Below are positions 36,498-45,022 of a DNA stretch of 64,000 nt, in pieces. The stretch is from Arthrobacter glacialis (GTDB taxonomy: Bacteria > Actinomycetota > Actinomycetes > Actinomycetales > Micrococcaceae). Location: positions 1-64,000 of the forward strand of contig NZ_PPXC01000008.1 of assembly GCF_002909445.1 (NCBI RefSeq), read 5' to 3'. The position numbers were made by a program, and so were the translations under genes. Under the pieces are notes generated by a model. The model worked only from the letters and a program-made list of their open reading frames with translations, was not told the DNA's origin and searched no databases. Within the stretch, counting starts at the first letter, position 1; every line of letters begins with the position of its first letter.

Positions 36498-38152
36498 TGG
36501 GGGCATCCATGGGCAACCATTTTGAGCGGTACGCCGAGGTAGCGGAAATCTTGGCGCGGCATGGTTTCGGTTCCCTGCTGGCAAAGTTGGGCCTTGGCCG
36601 GATACACCTGGGCTCAGGACCGTGGCTACCTGATGATCTCTCCAACCCCGAACGGCTCAGGCGCGCACTGGAGGAACTGGGACCAACCTTCATCAAACTC
36701 GGGCAGGTGCTTTCCACAAGGCCCGATATCCTCCCACCGGACTACCTTGGCGCACTGTCCAAACTTCAAAGTGGGGCGCCGGAAGTTCCTGCGGAGATCA
36801 TCACCTCACTCATCGAGCAGGAGTTGGGTGGAACTGCCAAAGAACTCTTCAAAACATTTAGCACTACTCCACTGGCCAGTGCCTCGATTGGTCAGGCCCA
36901 TGCAGCAACGTTGCATGATGGCACCGCCGTTGTTGTGAAGGTCAGGCGGCCTGGCGTGGTTGCCCAAGTTCAGGAAGACCTGGAGATCCTTCAAAACCTG
37001 GCCCATCAGGCCAGCCGGAACTGGACGGCAGTGGCGGACTACAACCTTGAGGCCATTGCCGCCGAGTTCTCAGGGACACTTCGGGCCGAACTCGACTACC
37101 TGCAAGAGGGGCGCAACGCGGAACGATTTGCAAGAAACTTTGCTAACGACCCCAGCATCCACATTCCCAGAATCTTCTGGTCCACCACCACCTCCCGTGT
37201 GTTGACCATCGAAAGAATCTATGGTCTGAAGATCGACGACGACGAAGTTCTTGCCATGTCTGACCTCGAGCGAACCCGGCTGGCAGATCTGGCAGCTAAA
37301 GCTGCTGTCAAGATGATCTTTGAGGACGGCTTCTTTCATGCCGACCCCCACCCAGGAAATCTCTTTGTTGAATCAGCTTCACGAATAGCCTTGATCGATT
37401 TCGGCATGGTGGGAGAAATCGACAATGAGCTCCAGGGTCACTTGGGGAAACTGTTGCTGGCATTTAGCGTTGACGACCCCGACCGCATCGCCAGGGCACT
37501 GCTGGAACTCTCGATCAACCGACCCACCGCCGATCGTGGCCGGTTGCGGCAAGATATTCTGCGCTTCATGCGGCTCTATCAGGGACGCCCGTTGGGCCAA
37601 ATCGAAATCTCGCCTCTGGTCACCCAGCTGCTGGCTCTTCCGCGCAATCACCATCTTCAGCTGCCCAGTGAGATAGCCATGCTGACCAAAATGATCTTCA
37701 TGACAGAAGGACTGGGAGCACGGCTCAATCCGAGCTTCAACCTCGGCACGGTGGTTAAGCCCTATGCCAGAAGATTGGCCTTGGCCAGGGCCACTCCACG
37801 CACTCTGTTTCACAATCTCTCCCAAATGGGTTTGGATGTAGCAGACCTGGGCGCCAATCTGCCCGAAAAGCTGCGAAAGCTACTTGATCTACTGGACGAC
37901 GGCGTCGAGGTTCACCTGCGCTCAGAGGAATTGGTGCCTCTGGTTACCCGCGCCGAACGCATCGGAAATCGTCTTGTTGCAGGGGTGATCATCGCAGCAT
38001 TTGTTCGAGGAATTGGGGAGCTTACAGCAGCCGATCAGGGACGGCTCAAGGCGTGGCAAAACACGCTGGTTGCTGGCGGTGCTGGCGCAGTCACGGTATT
38101 GGGCGGCTACTTGGCGTGGACAGCACGGCGCAGTGGCGGTGGCAAGCGCTAG
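36497..38152 (+). CDS. ABC1/UbiB-family atypical kinase
   Basis: This 551-residue protein of the UbiB (ADCK/COQ8) family has the KxGQ motif in FIKLGQVLSTRPDILP and the alanine-rich loop LASASIGQAHAATL. It also has VVVKVRRPGV (ATP lysine), the catalytic-loop-like FFHADPHPGNLFV, LIDFGMVGEI (DFG) and one or two C-terminal membrane helices. In quinone-using bacteria UbiB helps ubiquinone synthesis as an ATPase. Actinobacteria make menaquinone, so its role here is unclear, perhaps lipid or quinone handling with the DUF4389 partner. Confidence 0.92.
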   Translation: MGASMGNHFERYAEVAEILARHGFGSLLAKLGLGRIHLGSGPWLPDDLSNPERLRRALEELGPTFIKLGQVLSTRPDILPPDYLGALSKLQSGAPEVPAEIITSLIEQELGGTAKELFKTFSTTPLASASIGQAHAATLHDGTAVVVKVRRPGVVAQVQEDLEILQNLAHQASRNWTAVADYNLEAIAAEFSGTLRAELDYLQEGRNAERFARNFANDPSIHIPRIFWSTTTSRVLTIERIYGLKIDDDEVLAMSDLERTRLADLAAKAAVKMIFEDGFFHADPHPGNLFVESASRIALIDFGMVGEIDNELQGHLGKLLLAFSVDDPDRIARALLELSINRPTADRGRLRQDILRFMRLYQGRPLGQIEISPLVTQLLALPRNHHLQLPSEIAMLTKMIFMTEGLGARLNPSFNLGTVVKPYARRLALARATPRTLFHNLSQMGLDVADLGANLPEKLRKLLDLLDDGVEVHLRSEELVPLVTRAERIGNRLVAGVIIAAFVRGIGELTAADQGRLKAWQNTLVAGGAGAVTVLGGYLAWTARRSGGGKR

Positions 38153-38520
38153 TACAACCAAGGCTTGTGTCTAGGGGCTTGGCCACCGGGAGTTCTGGCC
38201 TTTGTGGCCATGTCCGCGAGCGTCTACCGAGCTGTACTACGGATGTGAGAAGTGGAAGCGCATACTCGCCATGAGTGAGGAATATAATCCGCCCTGTTCT
38301 TCAACAACACGGCTCGTTCCATCGAGGAAAAGACGAGGTCGTGGTTGTTGCGGATGGTCTTGGTGCTCTTGCCTTTTTCTGTATGCCGAGAACTCAAGCG
38401 GCGATCTGCCCTAGTGGGGACGTGCCGTTTGGACGATTCCAAAGCGTACTGGGCATTTCCGAAGGATTGACCGTTCCGATCCAGGAACTTCTGGGTCAGC
38501 GGGAGCACTTAAACACGAAA
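38153..38520. other. Intergenic, nothing recognised
   Basis: A short plus-strand frame (38275-38532) has no family resemblance and runs into repeat copy B. No promoter was assigned. Confidence 0.4.
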
Positions 38521-38570
38521 ACCCCCTGTTAGCAGGGGGTCAAACGTGCCCAAGGTGGAATTCGAACCGC
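38517..38570 (-). repeat. tRNA 3'-end-like repeat with terminator, copy B
   Basis: On the minus strand this reads T-loop (GGTTCGAATTCC), acceptor strand (CTTGGGCA), then a 7-bp hairpin CCCCCTG-CTAA-CAGGGGG (38522-38539) and TTTTCG. This is exactly the layout of a tRNA 3' end with its intrinsic terminator. The 5' half does not fold as a tRNA and the matching GCCCAAG acceptor strand is absent. Confidence 0.75.
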
Positions 38571-38683
38571 AAACTCCCGCTTTAGGCTGAGAAGCCATTT
38601 TGACCTGCCAAAAGTCAGCGTTAACAACTCGGAGGTTTGCCCAGGCTAGATAAAGGTGGAGGTGTTAACGTTCGACCTCATAG

Positions 38684-38953
38684 TCAACACCCTAGTTGGG
38701 TGCGCCGGATGCTGGTCACATAGCTGCCGGGGTGGCCGGTGCGGGGCGCACTAGTGGTCACGTAGCCTCCAGGGGGGCTCATCCGGGGTGCAGCGGTGGT
38801 CACGTAGCCTTCGGGGAGGCCGGTGCGGGGTGAGTCGGTGGTCACGTATGATCCGCCGAGGGCCTGCTGGTGGGCCGCGGGAGATCCCTGACCGCCTGCC
38901 TCGTCGTCATTGAGGAACCGGGCTCGGTCTGGTTGGTTCAAAAAGCTGTTCAT
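38684..38953 (-). CDS. Small protein made of 14-residue YVTT repeats
   Basis: This 89-residue protein starts MNSFLNQPDRARFLNDDE. It then carries consecutive 14-residue units: YVTTDSPRTGLPEG, YVTTAAPRMSPPGG and YVTTSAPRTGHPGS, with a fourth beginning YVTS. In DNA the TGGTCAC of each unit recurs at 38713, 38755, 38797 and 38839, exactly 42 bases apart. ATG 38953 is chosen over 39154 because AGGGG lies 6 bases upstream and the extra N-terminal sequence is unlike a protein. It has no signal peptide or membrane helix. I recall similar YVTT-rich small proteins in Arthrobacter, of unknown function. Confidence 0.65.
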   Translation of the reverse strand: MNSFLNQPDRARFLNDDEAGGQGSPAAHQQALGGSYVTTDSPRTGLPEGYVTTAAPRMSPPGGYVTTSAPRTGHPGSYVTSIRRTQLGC

Positions 38954-39323
38954 GAATACCCCTGTTGGTCGGGTGCGGGCGCGCGTCATGGCGCCATGTG
39001 GGTGGTTGGAGCAGCAGCGTGCAGGGCTGCTGTGTAGTTCTTGAAGCTTGAGTGCGCTGCAGTGAGAATTCAGGCCACTTGTGCAGTGGCGAGGGCCGCC
39101 TGACCGTGGGAGCAAAAACGCCCCAAAACGTTGTCTCTGTAACCTTGCAGGCAAAACTTCTCATGTTCGACACGCTGGCAGACCATGTGATGGTGGTTGT
39201 CACCCAAGAGGGTCTCCTAGAGCGGCCATACCGACTTAGTTGGTCATCTCAACCCCGGCGGGGACCGGCTGAACCATCCCCACCCCTCAACCAAACGATC
39301 CGGCCCGTCGTCACCTTGTTGTT

Positions 39324-40484
39324 TCACCGGAAGGCCGGGATTCCGGTGATTTTGCGACCGAGAATGAGGGTGTGCACCTCATCAGTGCCCTCATAGGTGC
39401 GCACGGACTCCAGGTTGTTCGCATGGCGCATGGGTGAGTAGTCCAGTGTGATCCCGTTGCCGCCGAGAATGCTCCGGGCTTCACGGCAAATGTCGATGGC
39501 CTCACGGCAATTGTTCAACTTCCCTACTGAAATTTGGTCAGGATGCAAGGTGCCGGCATCCTTCTTGCGTCCCAGATGGAGGGCCAGCAGGAAGCCTTTG
39601 TTGATTTCCAAGGCCATGTCCACGAGTTTCTGCTGCGTGAGCTGATATCCGGCCAGTGGTTTGCCGAACTGCATTCGAGTGCCGGAGTAGGCAAGGGCGG
39701 CTTCGAAAGCGTCTCGAGCCGCACCCATGGCACCCCAGGTGATCCCGTAGCGGGCCTCGTTCAGGCAGGCGAAAGGACCTTTGAGTCCCACAACGTTGGG
39801 CAACACTGCCGATGCTGGCAACCGAACATCGCTAAGCTCCACATCGCACTGGATGGAGGCGCGCATGGACAGTTTCGGTTCTATGGGCGTGGCCGTAAAA
39901 CCCGGCGTTGCGGTGGGTACAACAAAACCACGCACGCCCTCCTCAGTTTGGGCCCAGATGATGGCAATTTGGGCCACGGAAGCGAGCCCAATCCAGCGTT
40001 TGCTACCGTTGAGCACCCAATCGCCACCGTCGCGTCGGGCAAAAGTAGTCATGTTGCCTGGGTCGGAACCGGCGGTGGCTTCGGTCAATCCAAAGCACCC
40101 GATGGCCTCACCCTTGGCCATGGCCGGCAGCCACTCATGCTTCTGCTCTTCCGAACCGTGCTTATGGATGGCACTCATGGCAAGTGACCCCTGTACAGAG
40201 ACAAACGTCCGCAGCCCAGAATCCCCTGCTTCTAACTCTGCACCCGCGAGGCCATACTCGACTGCGGATCGGCCGGCGCATCCATAGCCGTCCAGATGCA
40301 TGCCGAGCAGGCCCAGTTTGGCCAATTCTGGGACGATCTCCAGCGGGAAAACGGCCTTCTCATACCAGCCGGCGATGTTTGGCTTGATCTCGCTGTCAAC
40401 AAATGACCGCACGGAATCACGCAGCGTGCGCTCTGCCACGGTCAGGAGGGAATCGAAATCAATAAGGTCGCTGGAATCAGACAT
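39324..40484 (-). CDS. Acyl-CoA dehydrogenase, glutaryl-CoA-dehydrogenase-like
   Basis: This 386-residue flavoprotein contains FGLTEATAGSDPGNM (FAD/substrate loop), LNGSKRWIG and the catalytic-base region RTYEGTDEVHTLILGRKITGIPAF. R92 and S96 (LRTFVSVQ) align with the arginine and serine that bind the gamma-carboxylate in glutaryl-CoA dehydrogenases. It may therefore act on a dicarboxylyl-CoA and decarboxylate it. ATG 40484 has AAAGG 8 bases upstream. It is transcribed alone: a terminator at 40527-40564 separates it from the DUF2804 operon. Confidence 0.88.
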   Translation of the reverse strand: MSDSSDLIDFDSLLTVAERTLRDSVRSFVDSEIKPNIAGWYEKAVFPLEIVPELAKLGLLGMHLDGYGCAGRSAVEYGLAGAELEAGDSGLRTFVSVQGSLAMSAIHKHGSEEQKHEWLPAMAKGEAIGCFGLTEATAGSDPGNMTTFARRDGGDWVLNGSKRWIGLASVAQIAIIWAQTEEGVRGFVVPTATPGFTATPIEPKLSMRASIQCDVELSDVRLPASAVLPNVVGLKGPFACLNEARYGITWGAMGAARDAFEAALAYSGTRMQFGKPLAGYQLTQQKLVDMALEINKGFLLALHLGRKKDAGTLHPDQISVGKLNNCREAIDICREARSILGGNGITLDYSPMRHANNLESVRTYEGTDEVHTLILGRKITGIPAFR

Positions 40485-40526
40485 CTTGGGGCCTTTCAAG
40501 GTGATGGTCAGGTTTCTCTGGGAACA

Positions 40527-40564
40527 AAGCGGACGACGCCGGAACCTCCCGCCGTCGTCCGCTT
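40527..40564 (-). terminator. Terminator of the ABC-DUF2804 operon
   Basis: AAGCGGACGACG (40527-40538) and CGTCGTCCGCTT (40553-40564) are perfect 12-bp arms. On the minus strand the hairpin is followed by TTTGTT. It lies about 60 bases past the DUF2804 stop. Confidence 0.8.
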
Positions 40565-40621
40565 GCGTTGGGCACAACTCCCCCGCTGCGCCGCGGCTGG
40601 CTTAGGTGATAACTAGCCCCG

Positions 40622-41608
40622 TTACCACTTGCGTTTCACTTCCTCTGCCCACCCAAAGACGGAGCTAACACTGATTTTCTCGCCTGATTCCGAGGTGATC
40701 TCGCCATCGAAGTAACCAAAGCATTGGTGCTCCTCGCTCAGCACAATCACTTTATTGAAATTCGAGTACCTGTCGTAGATAGGTGTGAACGTCAGGTCCA
40801 CCCGGCTACCGGTGATGCGCCACGGCTTCATCCAGTCATTGACGTCGTAGGTCCACGTCAATTCTTCGCTGATTTTTTGAATTTCACCATCGATGCGGAG
40901 CGAATTTTCGGTGGACGGCGTCCCTTCGGTCCACTTGCCACCAAATTGCAGGCCGATCTCACGCCCGTTGGTCCGGCCGCTTCCGGAGGCCCAATTCCAG
41001 ACGATCGAGTAGGGCCAACGGCCCCGCCCATGATCCAAGGTGGCATAGGAATCCTCGGCGTCAACCCGGTATTCAACGCCGTCGGCGATTGTCGTCCCGG
41101 ACACGGGCAGGCAGTTGTCCTTACGCGTGTATTGAAAGACCTTGTCGCTCCAGGGCACCAACACGCCCATGGACTGGTGATTCGGGGGAACCACCACATC
41201 CAGGTTGACCTTCAACCGCTCTGAATCCATGCGCAACTTCACGCCGCCAGCGTAGGGAGTCATGCTGATCTGGATCTCTTTACCCTTGCCGATGATGGGT
41301 TCGTTCTCCATCCCCGTGAGCGCCTTGGTGCCGTTCTTGAGCCACTGAATTTCCGCCAGAGGTATGGCCTTCAGCGTCTTCTTGTCCAAGAAGAACCCGG
41401 CGTTGGTCACCTTGTAATCGGTGTCAGAAACGTTCAGTGCCACCACGTGGCTAGGTGTTGAAATGCACCAATATTCAAAGCGCTTGTTACGTCCCCAACC
41501 CCGCAGGTTCGCCCGATGCATGGGTGTCCGGCTCCAACCAACGGCTTCTGGATTCAGGCGACCATTGGGCAGGCACATCTGAACCTGGCTGGTAATTTCA
41601 CGTTCCAT
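40622..41608 (-). CDS. DUF2804 family protein
   Basis: This 328-residue protein of unknown biochemical function has conserved family blocks: MCLPNGRLNPEAVGWSRTP at 10-30, LRGWGRNKRFEYWCI, the mid-protein DHGRGRWPYSIVWNWASG, IGLQFGGKWTEGT and a C-terminal CFGYFDGEI. It has no signal peptide, so it is probably cytosolic. ATG 41608 has AGGAG 11 bases upstream; the alternative 41635 has no ribosome site. It is the fourth gene of the SBP-permease-permease operon, so it probably handles the imported compound. Confidence 0.85.
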   Translation of the reverse strand: MEREITSQVQMCLPNGRLNPEAVGWSRTPMHRANLRGWGRNKRFEYWCISTPSHVVALNVSDTDYKVTNAGFFLDKKTLKAIPLAEIQWLKNGTKALTGMENEPIIGKGKEIQISMTPYAGGVKLRMDSERLKVNLDVVVPPNHQSMGVLVPWSDKVFQYTRKDNCLPVSGTTIADGVEYRVDAEDSYATLDHGRGRWPYSIVWNWASGSGRTNGREIGLQFGGKWTEGTPSTENSLRIDGEIQKISEELTWTYDVNDWMKPWRITGSRVDLTFTPIYDRYSNFNKVIVLSEEHQCFGYFDGEITSESGEKISVSSVFGWAEEVKRKW

Positions 41609-41678
41609 GGATACGAGTTCTCCTCTTATGGCCATGTGGCCGGGTGATCAAACGGTGAAGCATTCCGGGTGGGCGGGG

Positions 41679-42536
41679 TCAGCCCTTGGTTGCACCCTCG
41701 GCCAGGCCGTTGATGAGGTGCTTTTGAACCATCAGGGCAAAGATAACCACGGGGATCACGGTGAGCGTGCCCACGGCAGTCAATGCCCCCCACATGGCAC
41801 CATTTTCCGTGTCGGCCGCCATACCGGCGATAGCTACCGGAATCGTTGCCGCATTTCGGTTGGTCAGGATGAGCGCAAAGAGCAGCTCTTCCCACGCAAG
41901 GATGATGCTAAAGATCAACGTCGAGACAATCCCGGGCATGGAGATCGGAACAATGATCCGGAAGAACGTCGTGAGTCTTGACGCGCCGTCGAGCATGGCC
42001 GATTCCTCCAACTCCTTGGGCAGGGCCGCGAAGAAGGACCGCATCAGCCACATGACATAGGGAATCAGGAACGTGCAGTACGCGAGAATAAGCGTGATGT
42101 GCATATCCGTGATGCCCAGGTTTCGTGCCACGAGGAACATCGGCACAGCCAAGGCGATGGGCGGAACTCCACGCGATGCCAGAATCAGCACGCCAATGGT
42201 TGCCCCTCCCCTGATGTTCAGGCGTGATAGTGCGTAGCCGGCCATGGTCCCCAAAGTCAGGGACAGCACACCAGCCCCAACAGCAACGATGACCGTGTTG
42301 ATCATCCTCCGTCCAATGTCGGCTTGCTGCATGTAGCTGGTGTAGTTGTCCATGGTGAACGTGGAGAAGATTTTCGGCGGAGTTGTAAAGATATCGGTCG
42401 GCAACTTGAACGACGTGGAAATCATCCAGAGGACCGGAAGCAGGAAGCCTAGGCAGATGGCCACTCCGGCAATGATGCGGAACCACCGGCCCGCGTCTAC
42501 TTTTCTTTTGCGAATTGTTAGGGTCGAGGCGCTCAA
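41679..42536 (-). CDS. ABC transporter permease (MalG-like, cluster 3)
   Basis: This 285-residue permease has six hydrophobic segments, the EAA loop ELEESAMLDGASRLTTFFRIIVP and the C-terminus HLINGLAEGATKG. It overlaps the upstream permease by 4 bases. It is followed after 70 bp by DUF2804. Confidence 0.92.
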   Translation of the reverse strand: MSASTLTIRKRKVDAGRWFRIIAGVAICLGFLLPVLWMISTSFKLPTDIFTTPPKIFSTFTMDNYTSYMQQADIGRRMINTVIVAVGAGVLSLTLGTMAGYALSRLNIRGGATIGVLILASRGVPPIALAVPMFLVARNLGITDMHITLILAYCTFLIPYVMWLMRSFFAALPKELEESAMLDGASRLTTFFRIIVPISMPGIVSTLIFSIILAWEELLFALILTNRNAATIPVAIAGMAADTENGAMWGALTAVGTLTVIPVVIFALMVQKHLINGLAEGATKG

Positions 42537-43513
42537 AACCTGTCCTCCAGTTTCTTGGTTGTGCGGAGGAAGATCATCGTCATGATCATGGTGAGAACAA
42601 GAACGATCACCGCCATCGCGGATGATTCGGCGAATTTGAGCGAACGGAATGCTTCTTCATAGATGTAGAGGTTGACAACATTCGTCGATTGGCCCGGCCC
42701 ACCCCTGGTAGCAGCGAGCGCAATGTCGAACATCTTCACGGCACCGAGCCAGCGAACCACAAAGACTGCACCGATGGCGCTGGCCAGCAACGGGAGGCTG
42801 ACGTGAATCAGGGTGTGCCACCAGCGTGCACCGTCAACGGCCGCAGCTTCGAAGACATCACGCGGCAACGCCAGCATGGCAGCCGAGGCAATCAGGACGA
42901 TGAAGGGGGTCCAGCGCCACGTGTCGATCAAGACAATGCTGATCATGGCAAGGTTCGGATCGCCCAGCCAGTTCAGTGGGCCAATTCCTACGAATCCCAA
43001 CATGTAGTTGACGATTCCCCAGAGCGGGTCGAGGAGCATTTTCCACACTCCACCGGCCACAACCGGTGCCACCACCATGGGAATGAGGAACAGCGCGCGG
43101 ACCAATCCACGCCACTTCCACTCCACATTGAGCAGATAGGCGATGCCAAAGCCAAGCACCATCTGCAAAGGAAGAGCCAGGACCAGGTAGATGCCGGTGA
43201 CCTTGAGGGAATTCAGGAATCCCGGATCAGTAATGGCGTCCTTGTAGTTCTCCCAACCGACCCACCCCTTGGGTGCGAACGTTGCCAGATTCAGCTCGGA
43301 GAAGCTGATCTGGATCGTGTAGAAGATGGGGTATGCCAGCAGTGCCAACAACAGAAGGGTTGTTGGCCCAAGGAAGGTCCACTTGCTGAGCAGATCATTG
43401 AATTTCAATCTGGCACGCGATGGCTGGGAATAGCCACCTTTCACCGTTCGCCGTGAAGGCGGTGGGATTTCGCTGGCTTCCTGCTTTTTAGGGAGAAGAC
43501 TTGAAGTGCGCAT
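42533..43513 (-). CDS. ABC transporter permease (MalF-like, cluster 3)
   Basis: This 326-residue permease has a ~45-residue basic cytosolic N-terminus, six helices, the EAA loop DVFEAAAVDGARWWHTLIHVSLP and the segment VKMFDIALAATRGGPGQSTNVVNLYIY. Its first base is shared with the binding-protein stop. No ATPase gene is nearby. Confidence 0.92.
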   Translation of the reverse strand: MRTSSLLPKKQEASEIPPPSRRTVKGGYSQPSRARLKFNDLLSKWTFLGPTTLLLLALLAYPIFYTIQISFSELNLATFAPKGWVGWENYKDAITDPGFLNSLKVTGIYLVLALPLQMVLGFGIAYLLNVEWKWRGLVRALFLIPMVVAPVVAGGVWKMLLDPLWGIVNYMLGFVGIGPLNWLGDPNLAMISIVLIDTWRWTPFIVLIASAAMLALPRDVFEAAAVDGARWWHTLIHVSLPLLASAIGAVFVVRWLGAVKMFDIALAATRGGPGQSTNVVNLYIYEEAFRSLKFAESSAMAVIVLVLTMIMTMIFLRTTKKLEDRF

Positions 43514-44877
43514 TACTTGGTCAGGGCTTTCTCAATTTCAGCCGCAGCGTCGTCTAGCGCCTTGGCAGCATCGTTGGTATTTGCCATGGCCACGGCCGTC
43601 TCATCGGCCAGAATCCGCTGTACCTCGTCCGAGTTGGTCAAACGGGGGCGCCACATCTTGCCGGTTTCAGCATCCGCGTAGGCCATCTTCAGTGCATCGA
43701 ATACCGGGCTAAGCCAAGCCTGTTCCGGAGTCGAGTCAAGGGTGGAGGTTCGCGCAGGAAATACACCAAGGGTGTTTGACTGCCAGACTTCACCTTCGCT
43801 GGAGCTCAGCCATTCGACGAGCTTCCAAGCAGCTTCCGTATTCTGGCCGCGGCTGGCGATGGCACCGCTCCAGATACCCCGGTGTGCACCGGAACTATTG
43901 GTTCCGGCAGGCATGACCTGAATGCCCACCTGGTCGGCTGTCAAGGTTGTCGTTTTCGGGTCAATGGCCGTTCCCTTGTAGACGCTCCCCCAGTTGAACA
44001 TGGTGGCGGTCTTGCCCTGGCGGAATGCTTCCAATGGTTCGGTGAACTGCCACGTTGAGGCTCCGGGAGGAGCGTACTTGAGCATCTCCACGTGCGTCTG
44101 CAGCGCGGCCACGCCGACAGCATTGTTGAAGGCTGGCTTGTTGTCCCCGTCAAGGAGCTCGCCGCCATTGGCGTTGAAAATGGTTTGCCACACGGTTGGC
44201 GTCAACGGATCGCGGGTGAAGTAGGTGCCTACCGCCCACGTGTCATCCTTGCCATCACCATTGGTATCCCGCACCAGCTTTGGGGCCTGGGACATGTAGT
44301 CGTCCCAGGTGAGTTCCGGGGTCGGTTCCGGAACGCCGGCATCCTTGTAGAGGGCCTTGTTGTAGAACATCATCAACATGTTGGAGCGCAGCGGGACGCC
44401 GTACTGGACGCCCTCCCACTCTCCGGCGGCAAGAGGAGCTGAGTTGAAGTCGTTCCAGTCATAAGCGGCGTCAGTCCATTCGGCCGCATCTTTCTTCAGA
44501 TCCAGCAGTGCACCGGTTGAAGCCATCTGCGGGATCCACGGATCGTCGGCCATGACGATGTCGTAGGTCGGGTCTGCCGCTGTCAGTTCAAGCATGGTCT
44601 TGGCCAGCTGGTCACCGTAAGGGACACCGTCAATGGTCACTTTGATGTTCGGAAACTTCTTGTTGAATTCCGGAACCATCTGCTCTTGCCACTGCTTAGC
44701 GTAACCGTCGTTGGCAAGAATTCTCAGCTCAACAGGTTTCTCGGCTGTTCCAACGCCCCCGGATTCCTTGGCGGGACCACCGCAGGCGGCCGTGGCCAAC
44801 ATTGCGGCGGCTAGGACACCAGCGCCAAGAAAGGCGCGCCTGGACGGCTGGAAGAATGAACCTGACTTATTCATCAT
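43513..44877 (-). CDS. ABC transporter substrate-binding lipoprotein (cluster 3)
   Basis: This 454-residue CUT1-type binding protein has a Tat-like signal (SRRAFLGAGVLAAAMLATAAC) with lipobox ATAAC, so it is a Tat-exported lipoprotein. Family segments are FPNIKVTIDGVPYGDQLAKTM, YDIVMADDPWIPQMASTGALLDL, MLMMFYNKALYKDAGVPEP and GIWSGAIASRGQNTEAAWKLVEWLSSSEG. AGGA lies 5 bases before ATG 44877. About 105 bases upstream sits a copy of the motif shared with the aldehyde dehydrogenase and CoA-transferase promoters. Confidence 0.92.
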   Translation of the reverse strand: MMNKSGSFFQPSRRAFLGAGVLAAAMLATAACGGPAKESGGVGTAEKPVELRILANDGYAKQWQEQMVPEFNKKFPNIKVTIDGVPYGDQLAKTMLELTAADPTYDIVMADDPWIPQMASTGALLDLKKDAAEWTDAAYDWNDFNSAPLAAGEWEGVQYGVPLRSNMLMMFYNKALYKDAGVPEPTPELTWDDYMSQAPKLVRDTNGDGKDDTWAVGTYFTRDPLTPTVWQTIFNANGGELLDGDNKPAFNNAVGVAALQTHVEMLKYAPPGASTWQFTEPLEAFRQGKTATMFNWGSVYKGTAIDPKTTTLTADQVGIQVMPAGTNSSGAHRGIWSGAIASRGQNTEAAWKLVEWLSSSEGEVWQSNTLGVFPARTSTLDSTPEQAWLSPVFDALKMAYADAETGKMWRPRLTNSDEVQRILADETAVAMANTNDAAKALDDAAAEIEKALTK

Positions 44878-44980
44878 TGAATCCTCGTTCTGAATACTTT
44901 CATGGACAACCCCATCACATCAGCGTGATGTAGGCCACTGGACCTTCTGGAACTCCACGATCTCAGATGGGAACTAGTCA

Positions 44981-45015
44981 AGTCCAATACTTAGTTCTTA
45001 TTTCAGTTATAAGAA
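44981..45015 (-). promoter_or_regulatory. Shared operator-like motif, copy 3, plus dyad
   Basis: Read on the minus strand 44981-44996 is AACTAAGTATTGGACT, matching the other two copies over TAAGTATTGGACT. It points toward the binding-protein gene. Just upstream is a perfect 7-bp dyad, TTCTTAT (44995-45001) and ATAAGAA (45009-45015). This is a candidate LysR binding region. Confidence 0.65.
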
Positions 45016-45022
45016 TTCCGTC

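Noticed and set aside
38545-38640. A tRNA gene on the minus strand at repeat copy B
   Set aside because: The T-loop, acceptor strand and terminator are present, but no D-arm, anticodon arm or complementary 5' acceptor strand could be found. It is treated as a partial tRNA-derived repeat.
38713-38850. CRISPR-like spacing of repeats every 42 bases
   Set aside because: The repeats are contiguous, lie inside an open reading frame and vary by codon, with no unique spacers and no cas genes. They are tandem coding repeats.
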